Of a stretch of 64,000 nt of DNA, positions 51,531 to 61,770 are shown in pieces. Source of the stretch: Adiantum capillus-veneris. Taxonomy: Eukaryota > Streptophyta > Polypodiopsida > Polypodiales > Pteridaceae. The first letter of the stretch is position 1, and every line of letters starts with the position of its first letter. The notes under the pieces are model-generated. The model ran no database searches. It was not told the DNA's origin and saw nothing but the letters and a program-made list of their open reading frames with translations. The DNA is taken from contig CM043954.1 in NCBI GenBank assembly GCA_014529385.2, forward strand, positions 93,241,247 through 93,305,246, given 5' to 3'. The translations under genes were made by a program, and so were the position numbers.

Positions 51531-52602
51531 AGCTTGCCTTCAGACTACTTTGTGTCTTGGGATAGCACATTGTCTACGCGTTTTCTACTAGACGAGCATG
51601 TAGTTTTTCACATGACACCACATCGTGATTTGTTTTGCTCTTTCTCTAGTGGGAGACTTGGTTGTGTGCAGTTTGTTGATGGTTCAGCATATGACATAGA
51701 GGGTGTTGGAGATGTATACATGTCTTTACCTAGCGGTGCATTGCTTACCCTACGAGATGTACGTTATATACCAAGACTCGGCCAAAGTCTCATTTCAGTG
51801 CTTCAGTTGCATAGTAGTGGACATTATGTACTGCTTGGAGAGCGGTCATTTCAGATGCATAGGGGATCGCTAGTGATAGCCAAAGGTGCTAGGAGTGGTC
51901 TAATATACCCTTTGCATATTTCTGACACACGAGGCGGTGTAGTCTCTGTGTATTTACAGCCATGTTTGAAGCGAGAGACGAGACGTGTCTTTTGCGGATG
52001 TGCTGCATGGAGAGCAGGTTGTGCATTTGTCTTGTGGTGACGTTCACGCACATAGTGGTATCTCTGGGGATGCACAGCTTGGTCAGTCATCGGTTGAGGT
52101 GACATCAGTTGAGCCAAAGACAGATGTATCTGATACGTTTGAGGGTGACAATGTCCTTTAGACAATTGTGTGTGATTGCAGTGGTGCGGATTTTTCAGTT
52201 TTGCAGTCATTCTCAGCAGATATGCCTTTGCCAGACAGTGCTGACATGGTGATGCATAGTCAGGTGGTTCTTGATGAAGATGCATATGGCACTGAGGTTG
52301 CTGACACAGATAGGTTGGCACATATAGTGTATGTTTTGTCGGCTTTCAAGTCTCTCATGTCTGACCTTTTGGTCTCGAGACCTGATCTTGCTTATGCGGT
52401 TGGTGCATTTGCAGTGGGAGTTGTCAGTTATGCGATGACTGACACTAGCATTGTGCATTGTGGACCAATGCAGGTCGTCACTCGATACCTGCATCAGGAG
52501 TGTCATCGTCCCTCTAGCCCTAGTAGTATGCATGTTGCATCTACACTAGAGCGGTTACAGATGCACTCACGTGTTTGGAGTGAGCCAGTGGACATAGGTT
52601 GA
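51531..52602 (+). pseudogene. internally deleted copia pol remnant
   Basis: 51534-51930 matches a copia protease/pre-integrase region (VVFHMTPHRDLFCSFSSGRL, YDIEGVGDVYMSLPSGALL, LRDVRYIPRLGQSLISV, RGSLVIAKGARSGLIYPLHI), but the catalytic D-S-G is not present (LDEHV instead). After a gap, 52370-52420 resembles the RT end (SRPDLAYAVGAFAVGVVSYAM) and then a tail to TGA 52600-52602. Integrase and most of RT are deleted. Confidence 0.7.
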
Positions 52603-52687
52603 GAGCCGTCTTTTCTCGCCTCTTGTATATACTAGTTGTAGGGTAGTCTTCTCGCCACTTATCGGCACACAGCCTTTAGTTAGAGAA

Positions 52688-53065
52688 TGTTACGTAAAGG
52701 CGGTGTGCCTCACCGTGCTTTGCCTGTGTCCGTCGGCCAGTGTCCGACCGCCCACATTTATCTCCTTATTCTTTATACATAAAAAGAATAAGGAGCTCTC
52801 ACTCATTCTCACATTGTGCTCATACAGTGAGATTTGGGAGCTCCACCCACATCCTGCGTTCTCTCTCTCTTTTCCCTTCTCACTCGCCGCACACGCACCG
52901 CATTCGCGCACTCACAACAGACAGCAAGTAGCACGATGGAATTTACAAGCATTTGGGAGCATGGGAGATCCACTCTTATGCAACAAGACAAAACACTTGT
53001 TTTGTTGGAGTTAGGGTTGCAAGAATGCACACACAGCTTGAAGTTGAAGACGTAGTCAAGCCTAG
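52688..53065 (+). repeat. possible copia 3' LTR and LTR fragment
   Basis: TGTTACGTAAAGGCGG begins about 90 bases after the pol remnant. The end is unclear. 53003-53060 (TGTTGGAGTTAGGGTTGC...) resembles the LTR edge of element D at 56901, so two LTR pieces may abut. Confidence 0.45.
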
Positions 53066-53300
53066 GCTCTGATACCATGTCAAACTTCAAAGTGCAACGG
53101 AAGGCGTGGTGACAAGGGGGAACACGCAGGAGAGAAAGAAAGAAAGAAAGATCTTGTAACGTCTATTAGAGGCCGAAGTCGGCCTATGAGACAAATCAAA
53201 TATACATGGGTGTGTCCTCCATCTATCACTAAAGGACAAAAGTACAAAGTACCAAAATGTGGTCCTATGGCAGAAGGGAAGCAAAAGGGGGAGTTCTATC
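53066..53300 (-). repeat. minus-strand primer site and LTR-like edge
   Basis: 53066-53077 reads TGGTATCAGAGC on the minus strand, and TGTCAAACTTC starts directly at 53078. The other LTR end was not found. Confidence 0.5.
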
Positions 53301-53437
53301 TCTAGATACATCTATATGCTCAACGAAGTACGATCCTTGGGGGGGGGGGGGGGGTGTCTAAGCACATCTATATGCTCCACGAAGTACAATCATGAAGTGC
53401 ATCAAGCTGACTAGCTCCATCCTATGTCAAACTGGGA

Positions 53438-53660
53438 GTGTAAGATCTGGTACACGGGTGGGTGTGGTGAAAGGCGTACACGTACGATTCTCAATCTGTA
53501 TGCGACGGAGTCTCACAACTCTGTATCCTGACATAACTGTGACCTAAAGTGTAAGATCTGGTACATGGGTGGGTGTGGTAAAAGATGCAAACGTACGATC
53601 CTGGATCTGTATGCAATGGAGTCTCACAGCTCTGCATCCTGACATAACTGTGACCTAAAG
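53438..53660 (+). repeat. 111-bp direct tandem duplication
   Basis: GTGTAAGATCTGGTAC begins at 53438 and 53549. Both copies run to TGACATAACTGTGACCTAAA with about ten differences. A run of 16 G lies nearby at about 53339-53354. Confidence 0.9.
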
Positions 53661-54103
53661 TTGAACATTTACGCACAATGGAACAGCCAATCACTAAGAG
53701 GCGATAGGAAAGGACAAGATAAAGATTATGGAAGTAGGATTGGCACTTCCTCACATCTACCCTTTGCTCCATTGATCATTCTTATTCCACAGCCCAGAGG
53801 GAAAAGACACAGATAAGTTAAAAGACCGTGGTACTCTTTTGGTTCTTTGAACACTCTTTTTACAAAGCTCTAGATCGTTTGTTCCTTGCCCAAGGAACAG
53901 TTTGTACAAAAACGATAATAGAGAAACAAAAAGTCCAATAGGAGCTCGCGATTCCTTACTGACACCAAGGTTTCTGGGATAAAACCAGAGGCACAATAAG
54001 CCTTAGTGACTGTGAGTGGTGCCCCACATGACAGACCGAACATGATCATGTGACTGACACTTGCATATAAGCAAGGTTCAACCCAAATTTCAAGCGGCTC
54101 AAC

Positions 54104-54188
<85 letters not shown>
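54104..54188. repeat. (GT)n(GA)n compound microsatellite
   Basis: About 24 GT units followed by about 18 GA units, inside the presumed first intron of RP1. Confidence 0.96.
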
Positions 54189-54191
<3 letters not shown>

Positions 54192-54276
54192 TGTGGGTGT
54201 GCACGCAAGCACAAGCACATATGCCCCCAAATGTCTATGTGCACACACATACATGAGAGTATAGGGACGAAGATTT

Positions 54277-54282
54277 GCCTAC
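54277..54282 (-). other. splice donor of RP1 exon 1
   Basis: GTAGGC on the minus strand directly after FSE, where relatives continue in another exon. In the unspliced frame the sequence beyond (GKSSSLYSHV) no longer matches. Confidence 0.7.
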
Positions 54283-54840
54283 CTCAGAAAACAGATGTGT
54301 ATTGACAGGGCAGCCATGGTCAATCAAACAATGCTCGAATTGGCCAAGTGCAGCGTGGACAGAGTGCTCTACTGTCCAGCCTGTCCCGTCTGAGACCATG
54401 TAGATCATGTTTTCACTCCCAAAAGATGCTGAAGGGGCAGCATCATTGTCACCAAGCATGTTGACAGAAATGATATCCTCCTCATTTTGAGGGGGCACCT
54501 GCAATGGTGGCCCATCCACAGTGCTTTCCGGTAAATTCTTGTCCGCAAGCTTGCCTGAGCGAAGACGGCGTGTGCGAGCCCAACGGGTGAGCTGGGAGCT
54601 GCCCTTGAGGTTCCAATCTTTCTTCGTGCTGCTACTTGGATTGGGTTGAACCTCTTCAGATACTGCTGATGCGGGTGAGGAAGATGAGGCGGCCGGTGAA
54701 GATGCCGACGCGAAGGGCGTCTTAGCGGATGTTGTGAGTGTAGTGAGAACTGTAGGTTGCGGCAGATGTTTTCCCCGTCTGATGCACAGTGAAGAGACAG
54801 CTTGTGCATGAAGACCTTGAGTTAGAGATGCTGCCGCCAT
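54283..54840 (-). CDS. RP1: pyruvate, phosphate dikinase regulatory protein, exon 1
   Basis: Minus-strand frame from ATG 54838-54840 (MAAASLTQGLHAQAVSSL), 186 codons. Residues 1-80 are rich in Ser, Ala and Thr with few acidic residues, like a chloroplast transit peptide. Around residues 147-186 lies the start of the DUF299/kinase-pyrophosphorylase domain: IYMVSDGTGWTVEHSVHAAL, GQFEHCLIDHGCPVNTHLFS. In plants this bifunctional enzyme phosphorylates and dephosphorylates PPDK in the chloroplast stroma. The exon ends at GAG followed by GTAGGC (54281 leftward), a good splice donor. The frame is open upstream to 55044, but the ATG at 54840 gives the family-like start. No exon 2 was seen in the window. 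Confidence 0.82.
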
Positions 54841-54925
54841 GTAGGCACGCTGGCTTGCCTTCTGCACACACGGAGCACATTTCAACAACGCATCATCAAT
54901 GCAGGCGGGTTCTTCATTTTTTATT

Positions 54926-55141
54926 TTAAGCCGTTCGAATGGGGTGATCTTGGGTTCTATATGAGCTAAGTTCACATGGAGGGTTGATTCGCAACAAGTT
55001 GCCAACCATGCCATGAGGAAAATCATAGAAATTATTGCGAACATGTTGCAACACCACTTCTACTGGTAGGGGTGGAGCGAGGGCGCAACCACACAAAGTG
55101 ACAAACACTAGTAAGGAAAAGGCCAGTTTCTTATTAATCAT
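54926..55141 (-). other. upstream ORF before RP1, hydrophobic start
   Basis: 71 codons in a different frame, opening MINKKLAFSLLVFVTLCGCA, which looks like a secretion signal with a lipobox-like LCGC. It overlaps the extended RP1 frame and ends 86 bases before the RP1 ATG. It could be a regulatory upstream ORF or chance. Confidence 0.35.
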
Positions 55142-55265
55142 TTTGGAAAAAGCAAGAGAAACGACAAACTCAGCTCAATGCAACACAGTTCTCATGGGAA
55201 CAAAACTGCTCGAGTTGTCGGTTCCGAACATCTGCCCAACCCATCCCTCACGTGAACTGGCTCTA

Positions 55266-55492
55266 TGACACGCCATTATGTTGAGGGGATCAAGGGTGGA
55301 GGTGCATGTGGCCACTCCGGGCAAAGTCTGGTCGTTGAATGTGCATGTTGTAAATTCCAAAATCTGGTAAATTCGGAGCAAGTAAAATGAAATTTCAAAC
55401 AGCATTTGTAAATTTGAGTCTCCAAATCCAAGGTGCCTATTTCATCCATGCCCTTCAAATGCACCCCCACCCTTGATCCCTGCGGTGTGTCA
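55266..55492. mobile_element. MITE-like element 1 (TGACAC ends, 227 bp)
   Basis: Ends TGACACGCCATTATGTTGAG and its approximate inverse ending GGTGTGTCA, with GGGATCAAGGGTGG and CACCCTTGATCCC as continued inverted repeats. Flanked by TA on both sides, as for Tc1/mariner-type insertions. Confidence 0.7.
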
Positions 55493-55620
55493 TATATAGA
55501 GAAGGGGTGGGGAGGGGTCATTGTTGCGAGATTATTTTGCCGAGCAATCTCCCCCGTGTTAATCACCCCTTGATCGGACCCCCTCATGTCAATGGTAGTT
55601 AATGGTACCTCCTCTCTAAA

Positions 55621-55822
55621 TGACACGCCACAATATTGAAGGGATCAAGGGTGCGGCGCATTTGACGGGTGTGGGCGAAATCAGGACCGTGGATCCCCTT
55701 AATATCATGTCGTGTCATTTTTCCTACCCCGAGGTTACAACAAGTGCATTCAACGGCCCCATTTTTCCCATAGTCTCGAGATGCACCCCCACCCTTGGTC
55801 CCCTCAATATAATGGTGTGTCA
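55621..55822. mobile_element. MITE-like element 2 (202 bp), possibly composite
   Basis: Same ends: TGACACGCCACAATATTGAA and CAATATAATGGTGTGTCA. An additional inner inverted end (TCGTGTCA at 55710-55717) suggests a nested or rearranged copy. A run of 14 C follows at about 55833. Confidence 0.65.
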
Positions 55823-55829
55823 TATAGAG

Positions 55830-56900
55830 AGCCCCCCCCCCCCCCCAGCAACCCCAAGACTTGAGCCAGCCACCTAGACTTCCTCACATGCATGCCTTGA
55901 CCACATGGCTCGCACGCATTTTGGTGATGTAAATGTCAACACGCTCATTTTTTATGTGTGAAACATTGTGAGTGCATTGTTAGCGCCCACTTTTACCCTA
56001 GATCCCACCCCCTTATGCATGTGGTAATTTGAGTTGAGGCGTTGTTAGGGTGGGTTCAGACAAGGCAGCTCTTTTTTCAAGCTTCCACCCTCATGACTTA
56101 CAAGTTCATACGCTTAGTCAGTAGAGATCACCTCAACGAATTTTACTCTTTTGATATTGGCGCGATGCACGCGCACAGAGGGAGGGGGGGGGCACTGAAA
56201 TCAGACATTAAGGAGTCAATCGATGAGCAGACACTCTGCAATCAGGCAGTGATGTTTGTTTGAAGCAAGTGAGAAAATAGCAATGCTGAGTAGCAACAAC
56301 AAAGGCATTGCAAATTGAAGGCTACGAGCAAAGCAATCAAAACAGAAAATCAGACGCAGCAGGCGATAGCACGCTAGTAAGGAGACGACCTTGAAGGGGG
56401 CAAAGAGTTGGGAATGCATTGAAGCCTCACAGCAACTCACAAAGTTTGACAAGCGTCCCGAAATTGGGCATTTTTTCTCGCTAAGAGTGTGTACACACAC
56501 TCATTAGCGAGAGAGAAAGCGAGACAAAGAGAGAAGATTTGACACAAGAAGGAAAGAGTGGGAGCAAGTGTGGGTACGTACACACGCACACAAGCATCCG
56601 GAGAGAGAGAAGCTAGATGGTTGATTCGGTGGCTCACAAAGATAAGAGTTATTGGAGAAGCTTTGGCAAGCTTTGGAGAATATGTTTGGGCTTTCGATTA
56701 CGACGACACAGATTTCGACTTCGTGTCATCAACTACTCCTCCCTATTCGAGCCTCGGACTATGGCTTTGATGATCTCGATGTACAAGTAGAGAGAGAGAG
56801 GCATCAACTCTCAACTCAATTTTGGCTTCGGTGAGCACACTTTCTATGGCATCTTCTTTGCTTTCAGCATTTGCATCGGCTCGACATCAGCTTCGACCAT
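55830..56900. other. noncoding, nothing firmly recognised
   Basis: About 1.1 kb upstream of the minus-strand gene and downstream of the next element. Only short frames. Neither a promoter nor a domain could be named. Confidence 0.5.
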
Positions 56901-57107
56901 TGTTGGAATTAGGGTTGCAAAGAAACGCACACAGCTTGGAGAAGACGAAGGAAGCTCAAGGCACACAATAGAGAGTGTGTTACTTAGTGTGCAATGGAAA
57001 GATAGATAGCCCTAGAGTGATGGGCGTATATACAATGCACGAGGGAAAAAATGCCCCGGCGGCCCTAGTGTGTTCACACACATCACTACCACATGTATAT
57101 GGTAACA
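56901..57107 (-). repeat. 3' LTR of element D
   Basis: TG...CA ends, with minus-strand tract CCAAGGGGGATT (57108-57119) adjacent. Only one LTR is present. Confidence 0.8.
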
Positions 57108-57182
57108 AATCCCCCTTGGAGTGATGCGGTGAACGAGAGATGGCACGTGAGTAAAGGGAAGTGCCATGCCCTGAGGACATGA

Positions 57183-58586
57183 TCAGTCCACAAAGGGGTG
57201 TAAGCCCAAAGCTTTGCGGAAAGCTTCAAGCTTCTCACGAGACAATGCCTTTGTGAAAAGATCTGCAAGGTTGTCCTGTGTTGGCACATAAGCCAAGTTG
57301 ATCTCTCCTGCTGAGAGCCTCTCCCTGACATAGTGGTAATGCACCTCAATGTGCTTTGTGCGAGCATGAAAAACTGGGTTCCTCGCAACTGCCAATGCGC
57401 TCTGACTGTCAGTGTAGATAGTGTTGGCAGTGTCCTGTCCAACACCCAAATCAGCCATAAGGCGTTTGAGCCATACACACTCAACTGTAGCTGTGAAGAC
57501 TGCCCTGTACTCAGCTTCACAACTTGAAGTGGCCACAGTAGGTTGCTTCTTGCTCAACCATGATATACATGAACTGCCAAGCATGAAACAAAAACCACTT
57601 GTGGACACTCGCGTGTCAAAACAACCAACCCAATCTGAGTCCAAAAAAGCATGTAAGTCTGGCGGCAATGATCTCCCCTTGGGATAAAACAAGCCAATAT
57701 GTAAAGTGCCACTAAGATAGCGGAAAATTCTCCTGACAACCTGCCAATGCTTAGACACTAGGCTATGCATAAATCTGCTGACCTGTGAGACTGCAAACTG
57801 AATATCTGGCCTAGTGTTGCATACATAAATGAGGCAGCCAACAACAATTTGGTAAAGAGTGACATCAGCAGCAGGATCGCCAGCATCATGTAGACTCAAC
57901 TTTAAACCTATTTCCATAGGAGTGGCAATAGGTTTGCAATCCTCAAGTCCAAACTTACATCGCAATGTCTCTATGTAACTTTTATGACAAAAGGCAATAC
58001 CACCATCACGCTGCTTAAACTGTATACCCAAGTAATGATGCAACAGCCCCAAATCTTTCATCTTGAAAGTAGCATTCAAATCAGCCTTAAATTCAGCAAT
58101 ATGTGTCTCATTTGGTCCAGTGATCAGCAAATCATTGACATAAAGAACCACAATGAGAAGTACATCACCCTCACACTTTACATACAATGTGCTTTCTGTT
58201 GGACTGTTACGAAAGCCTCGTTTAACCAAATGAGTGTCAGCTTTCTCATACCAAGCACGAGGAGATTGCTTCAACCCATACAAAGCCTTCTTACATCTGC
58301 ACACTTTGTCCTCTTGTCCTTTTATGACAAAACCGTGAGGTTGCGTTACATAAACTTCCTCAAATATGTCACCATTCAAGAAAGCAGTAACAATGTCTGA
58401 TTGATGTACATCCCAACCAAAATGAGCTGCCAATGCACATAGAAAACGCACAGCAGTCATACGACAAGTGGGAGCAAAAGTCTCTTCATAATCTATGCCT
58501 TTTTGCTGTGCATAACCCTTTGCAACAAGTCGAGCCTTATGGCGATCGATATCACATCCGGCTTGCGTTTCAACTTGTAAACCCAC
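57183..58586 (-). pseudogene. copia RT and RNase H, element D
   Basis: 467 open codons. RT: DRHKARLVAKGYAQQKGIDY, CALAAHFGWDVHQSDIVTAF, ALYGLKQSPRAWYEK. The catalytic block reads LYVNDLLIT at 58131-58142, so the first Asp of YVDD is Asn. RNase H: LDSDWVGCFDTRVSTSGFCF, SSCEAEYRAVFTATVE, YTDSQSALAVARNPVFH and the end NLADLFTKALS. A one-base loss near 58555 cuts it from KWVYKLKRKPD upstream. Confidence 0.9.
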
Positions 58587-59548
58587 TTCGTACCAATGGC
58601 CTTTTTGCCATGAGGCAAATCACATAAAGTCCATGTGTCATTTTCTATAAGTGCATCATATTCTGATTGCATGGTAGCCATCCAATGTTTTGAATTATGT
58701 GCTTCATCAAAAGACAAAGGCTCCTCAACATCATGTAAGCTAGACACAACCAAAGCATAACAAGCTGATGCATATGATGCATGGCGAGAGCATGAACGAG
58801 TACAACTAGACAAAGGTGCATCCAATTTACTGTCACGTAAAGTGTGCACCGGCCATTTTGGCATACATCTAGCCTGGTCATTTTTAGCCCTTTCCTCATC
58901 AAGTACATCATGTACATCTGTATCAGTAATAGGCTGATCTATAACATTTTCAGAAACCCCCATAGGCTGTACATTTGCCTCATTGGAACTTACATTCGTA
59001 TTTCCACCACTGAAAAGAGACAACAAAGTGTCATAAATGTCCTGTGAGCTTACATTACTGTCTCTAGTACATGACAGCAAGGGCTGAACAGAATCTTCCA
59101 CAAACACTACATCCCGTGAAACCAGAATACGCTTTATTTGCGGATGATATAACCTGTAACCTTTGCTTTCAGCACTATAACCAACAAAAATACATTTGAC
59201 AGCCTTATCATCCAATTTTCTGCGCTGTGTTTGTGGCACCAAAGCATATGCCAAACAGCCAAAAACGCGCATGTGCTCAATAGAAGGTTTTCTATCATGC
59301 CATGCTTCATATGGGGTAATAGACTGCAAAGCTTTCATAGGACACATGTTTAGTACATAAGTGGCACACATGATGGCCTCAAGCCAAAAAGAATGCGGCA
59401 AAGCTTGACTTTTGACCATACATCGTGCCATTTTCGTAAGTGACCTGTTTTTCCTCTCAGCAACACCATTTTGATGAGGTGTATAAGGCACTGTACATTG
59501 GTGTTTTATCCCAAGATTAGCCAAAAATGCATTAAATTCATGAGACAT
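58493..59548 (-). pseudogene. copia integrase C-terminal half and RT start, element D
   Basis: It begins MSHEFNAFLANLGIKHQC, then HQNGVAERKNRSLTKMARCM (Glu of DDE), PYEAWHDRKPSIEHMRVFGC and YSAESKGYRLYHPQIKRILV. A long linker and DTWTLCDLPHGKKAIGTKWV at the RT start follow. The frameshift comes directly after KRKPD. Upstream TGA at 59561-59563 sits in the RSDxGGEY block. Confidence 0.88.
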
Positions 59549-59560
59549 ATACTCCCCCCC

Positions 59561-60190
59561 TCAATCGGAACGGAGGGTGCCCATAGTACATTTCGAGACA
59601 TTTTCAGCCATAGCCAGAAATTGTATGAAGCACATAAAAACTTCGGACTTCACTTTAAGCGGAAATACCCATGCATGCCTGGAGTAATCATCAATGAAAG
59701 TCACGAAATAAAGGACGGAGTTTGCATGGGCCCACAAACATCACTATGCACAAGCTGCAACCTGCATGTGGCCCGAACTGAACCATCCTTTGGAAACTTA
59801 GAATGTTGCATCTTACCCAAAATACAGCCTTCACAAACATGTTTGACAGGTGCTTCAAGAGGTGGCAAAGAAGCAACCATATCAGATTTCTGCAAACGCA
59901 GCAAACTAGCAACATTTAGATGACAAAAACGTGCATGCCAAAGTTTTGCATATGAAATAGCCCTTGAATATGCAACATCATTTGCAAAATTTTGTCCACA
60001 CTTGTCATACAAAGTGAGCTTATATAGCCCACGGCACAAAAGGCAAGATGCAACAAATTCATCACCAAAACTGAGTTCATGAACTGTACATCTGTAATCC
60101 ACAAATTTGACTACAAATCCAAGTCTACCAAGTGCGGATACAGACAAGAGATTCTTCTTGATCCAAGGTACATAAAGTAATGAAGCAATT
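59561..60190 (-). pseudogene. copia protease end and integrase zinc region, element D
   Basis: LLSVSALGRLGFVVKFVDYR, LYKLTLYDKCGQNFANDV, then the zinc region WHARFCHLNVASLLRLQ, CEGCILGKMQHSKFP and LVHSDVCGPMQTPSF. Several frame changes lie between 59570 and 59720. The homology stops near 60190, just before a GT/GA microsatellite. Confidence 0.85.
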
Positions 60191-60273
60191 CATCTCCAAA
60201 GCCTACATAACCAAATTGTATTTTGGGAATTTCCTCAAATTAGAGGGGTATTTTGGTAATTTTTCCTTTTTTT

Positions 60274-60277
<4 letters not shown>

Positions 60278-60361
<84 letters not shown>
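60278..60361. repeat. (GT)n(GA)n compound microsatellite
   Basis: About 24 GT units then about 18 GA units, the same order as at 54104. Confidence 0.96.
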
Positions 60362-60366
<5 letters not shown>

Positions 60367-60407
60367 TTGCCTGTCTTGTGCACTCGTTGATAATCTCTAA
60401 ACCAGTA

Positions 60408-60583
60408 ATGGCGAGCTCTGTGGCTTCTTTGGTAGTTATTGCTCCCTTGTTGTCGCCCCGGTAGAGAGCCTTTCCGAGAGCTTCTCCGGCCCCCTCAATC
60501 CCACTACCCTCGGTGCCCCCAAGAGTGCCAACCCGCTCGCCATCTCCAACGGCAGCCCAGTGAGCGCCATGCTTGTGTGGAAG
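60408..60583 (+). pseudogene. RBCS: RuBisCO small subunit, transit peptide exon, plus strand
   Basis: ATG 60408 starts MASSVASLVVIAPLLSP. After a small indel near 60463 the next frame gives SGPLNPTTLGAPKSANPL, AISNGSPVSAMLVWK, the end of a chloroplast transit peptide and the first residues of mature small subunit (M-x-V-W). Similarity stops at 60583. The first frame hits TAG directly before the indel. The gene product would be imported into chloroplasts and assemble with the large subunit for CO2 fixation. The remainder of the protein is found only on the opposite strand. Confidence 0.75.
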
Positions 60584-60736
60584 CTATACTCTCTCTTTTT
60601 TTTTCCTGAAATGTCTACATGATTAGAATGATTGGCGGCATGGTGAAGAATACAGCACAAGGTCTCCTTGAGAGCAAAAAGGGTTGCGAACGCATTGTCA
60701 TTGTCTCCAAGGATAAATCATTGATTTCTAGACAGA

Positions 60737-61020
60737 TTAGGGCTTCTGGATAAGGAATCCGGAGACCTGCACCTGCCTCTTGGCATCAAAGCCCAGCACT
60801 TGGATGAAGGCTTTGGGGTACTCCTTGGCACACTCCGCAATTTTATGCAGCACCGTGGAGGCATCTTGGTAGCCGAACATGGGTAGCTTCCACATCACTC
60901 AATATCACCCATCGTAGTAGCCGCTGCCATGGAAGTGCTCTCGGTACACACTCCTGATTTTGTCGAACTCAATGCAGGGGGTCCAGTCATTCGGCACCAT
61001 AAAGTCCACCTGCTTTGCTC
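60737..61020 (-). pseudogene. RBCS: RuBisCO small subunit, C-terminal part, minus strand
   Basis: Read right to left: AKQVDFMVPNDWTPCIEFDK, SVYREHFHGSGYYDG, two stops, then VMWKLPMFGYQDASTVLHKI, ECAKEYPKAFIQVLGFDAKR, QVQVSGFLIQKP and TAA (60737-60739). The stops at 60905-60907 and 60899-60901 replace Arg and Trp of the near-invariant GYYDGRYW block. Both are one C-to-T or G-to-A away. Similarity begins abruptly at 61020, possibly an intron edge. The fragment is about 94 codons, roughly the last two thirds of the mature subunit. Confidence 0.88.
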
Positions 61021-61770
61021 TCTTTGCCAATCCCCACTAGCAACTATGGACTCTCGACTCCAAGGAACGCCTACTCTCCCTTCCCTGCCTTGCTTGGTCC
61101 AACGTGTTCTTGTTTCTTCACACTTGTTGGTAATGACGATGGCAATGTTGTTGATACTCCATTTGTCACATGTTGTGCTGCCTCCCAACGCTTTTCATTC
61201 AAGTACTACCCTGATCCCTTTCGCCCCACATCCTCAACCTGCCGCTTTCTCATCATAATGATGTGCCTCGATCCATGCGAGTAAGGGTCTTTTGTGTTGT
61301 ATCTTCACTTTTGTTAAGGTGTACTAGTGTATCCACTTGTCCTTCGAATATAGAACATGGAGGGCTACTCTATCAAACAGCCCATGGAGATGGTGTTGGC
61401 AACCCAATATATTCCAGTAGGTAAAAGTTGCCGACCTCCAGCACACGACCCTAGAGCAGCGAGTCTCCTTCTTTTTCTTACCCATGTTGATGTTCTTGAC
61501 ATTTGGCAATGCAAACTGTGCTCATGAGGTCATCAATATTGGACCTGCATGTAAATAATCATCAGGACTAAGACTCTGAGCCTTTGGGTGGTCAGCTTCA
61601 GCTTCTTCAAGATATCTTTTTTGCCTTCAACAAGGGCGTCACCCTGCTGTCTGCGCCTTGATTGGCCGGTGTCAGTGATGGGCTCTTGCTAAGGGCCATT
61701 AATTGACTCGGCCACTTGGTGGACATGGCCATGTTGGCTTGCCTGGAGCTACAATTGCAATGGCTGCAGC
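61021..61770. other. noncoding between gene fragments
   Basis: No domain recognised in the 750 bases. It may include RBCS intron sequence on the minus strand. Confidence 0.45.

Larger units (their letters stand above)
56901..60190 (-). mobile_element. Ty1/copia element D, 5'-truncated
   Basis: 3' LTR at 56901-57107 (TGTTACCATA to TTCCAACA on the minus strand, 207 bp), polypurine tract, RNase H, RT, integrase, and the end of protease to about 60190. Gag, the primer site and the 5' LTR are missing. Confidence 0.9.

Noticed and set aside
3130..53077. TGGTATCAGAGC matches as tRNA genes
   Set aside because: Only 12-18 bases complementary to tRNA 3' ends next to LTR edges. No cloverleaf is present.
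56216..56500. 94-codon minus-strand frame with a hydrophobic stretch
   Set aside because: No domain, no conserved neighbours, and short enough to be chance.
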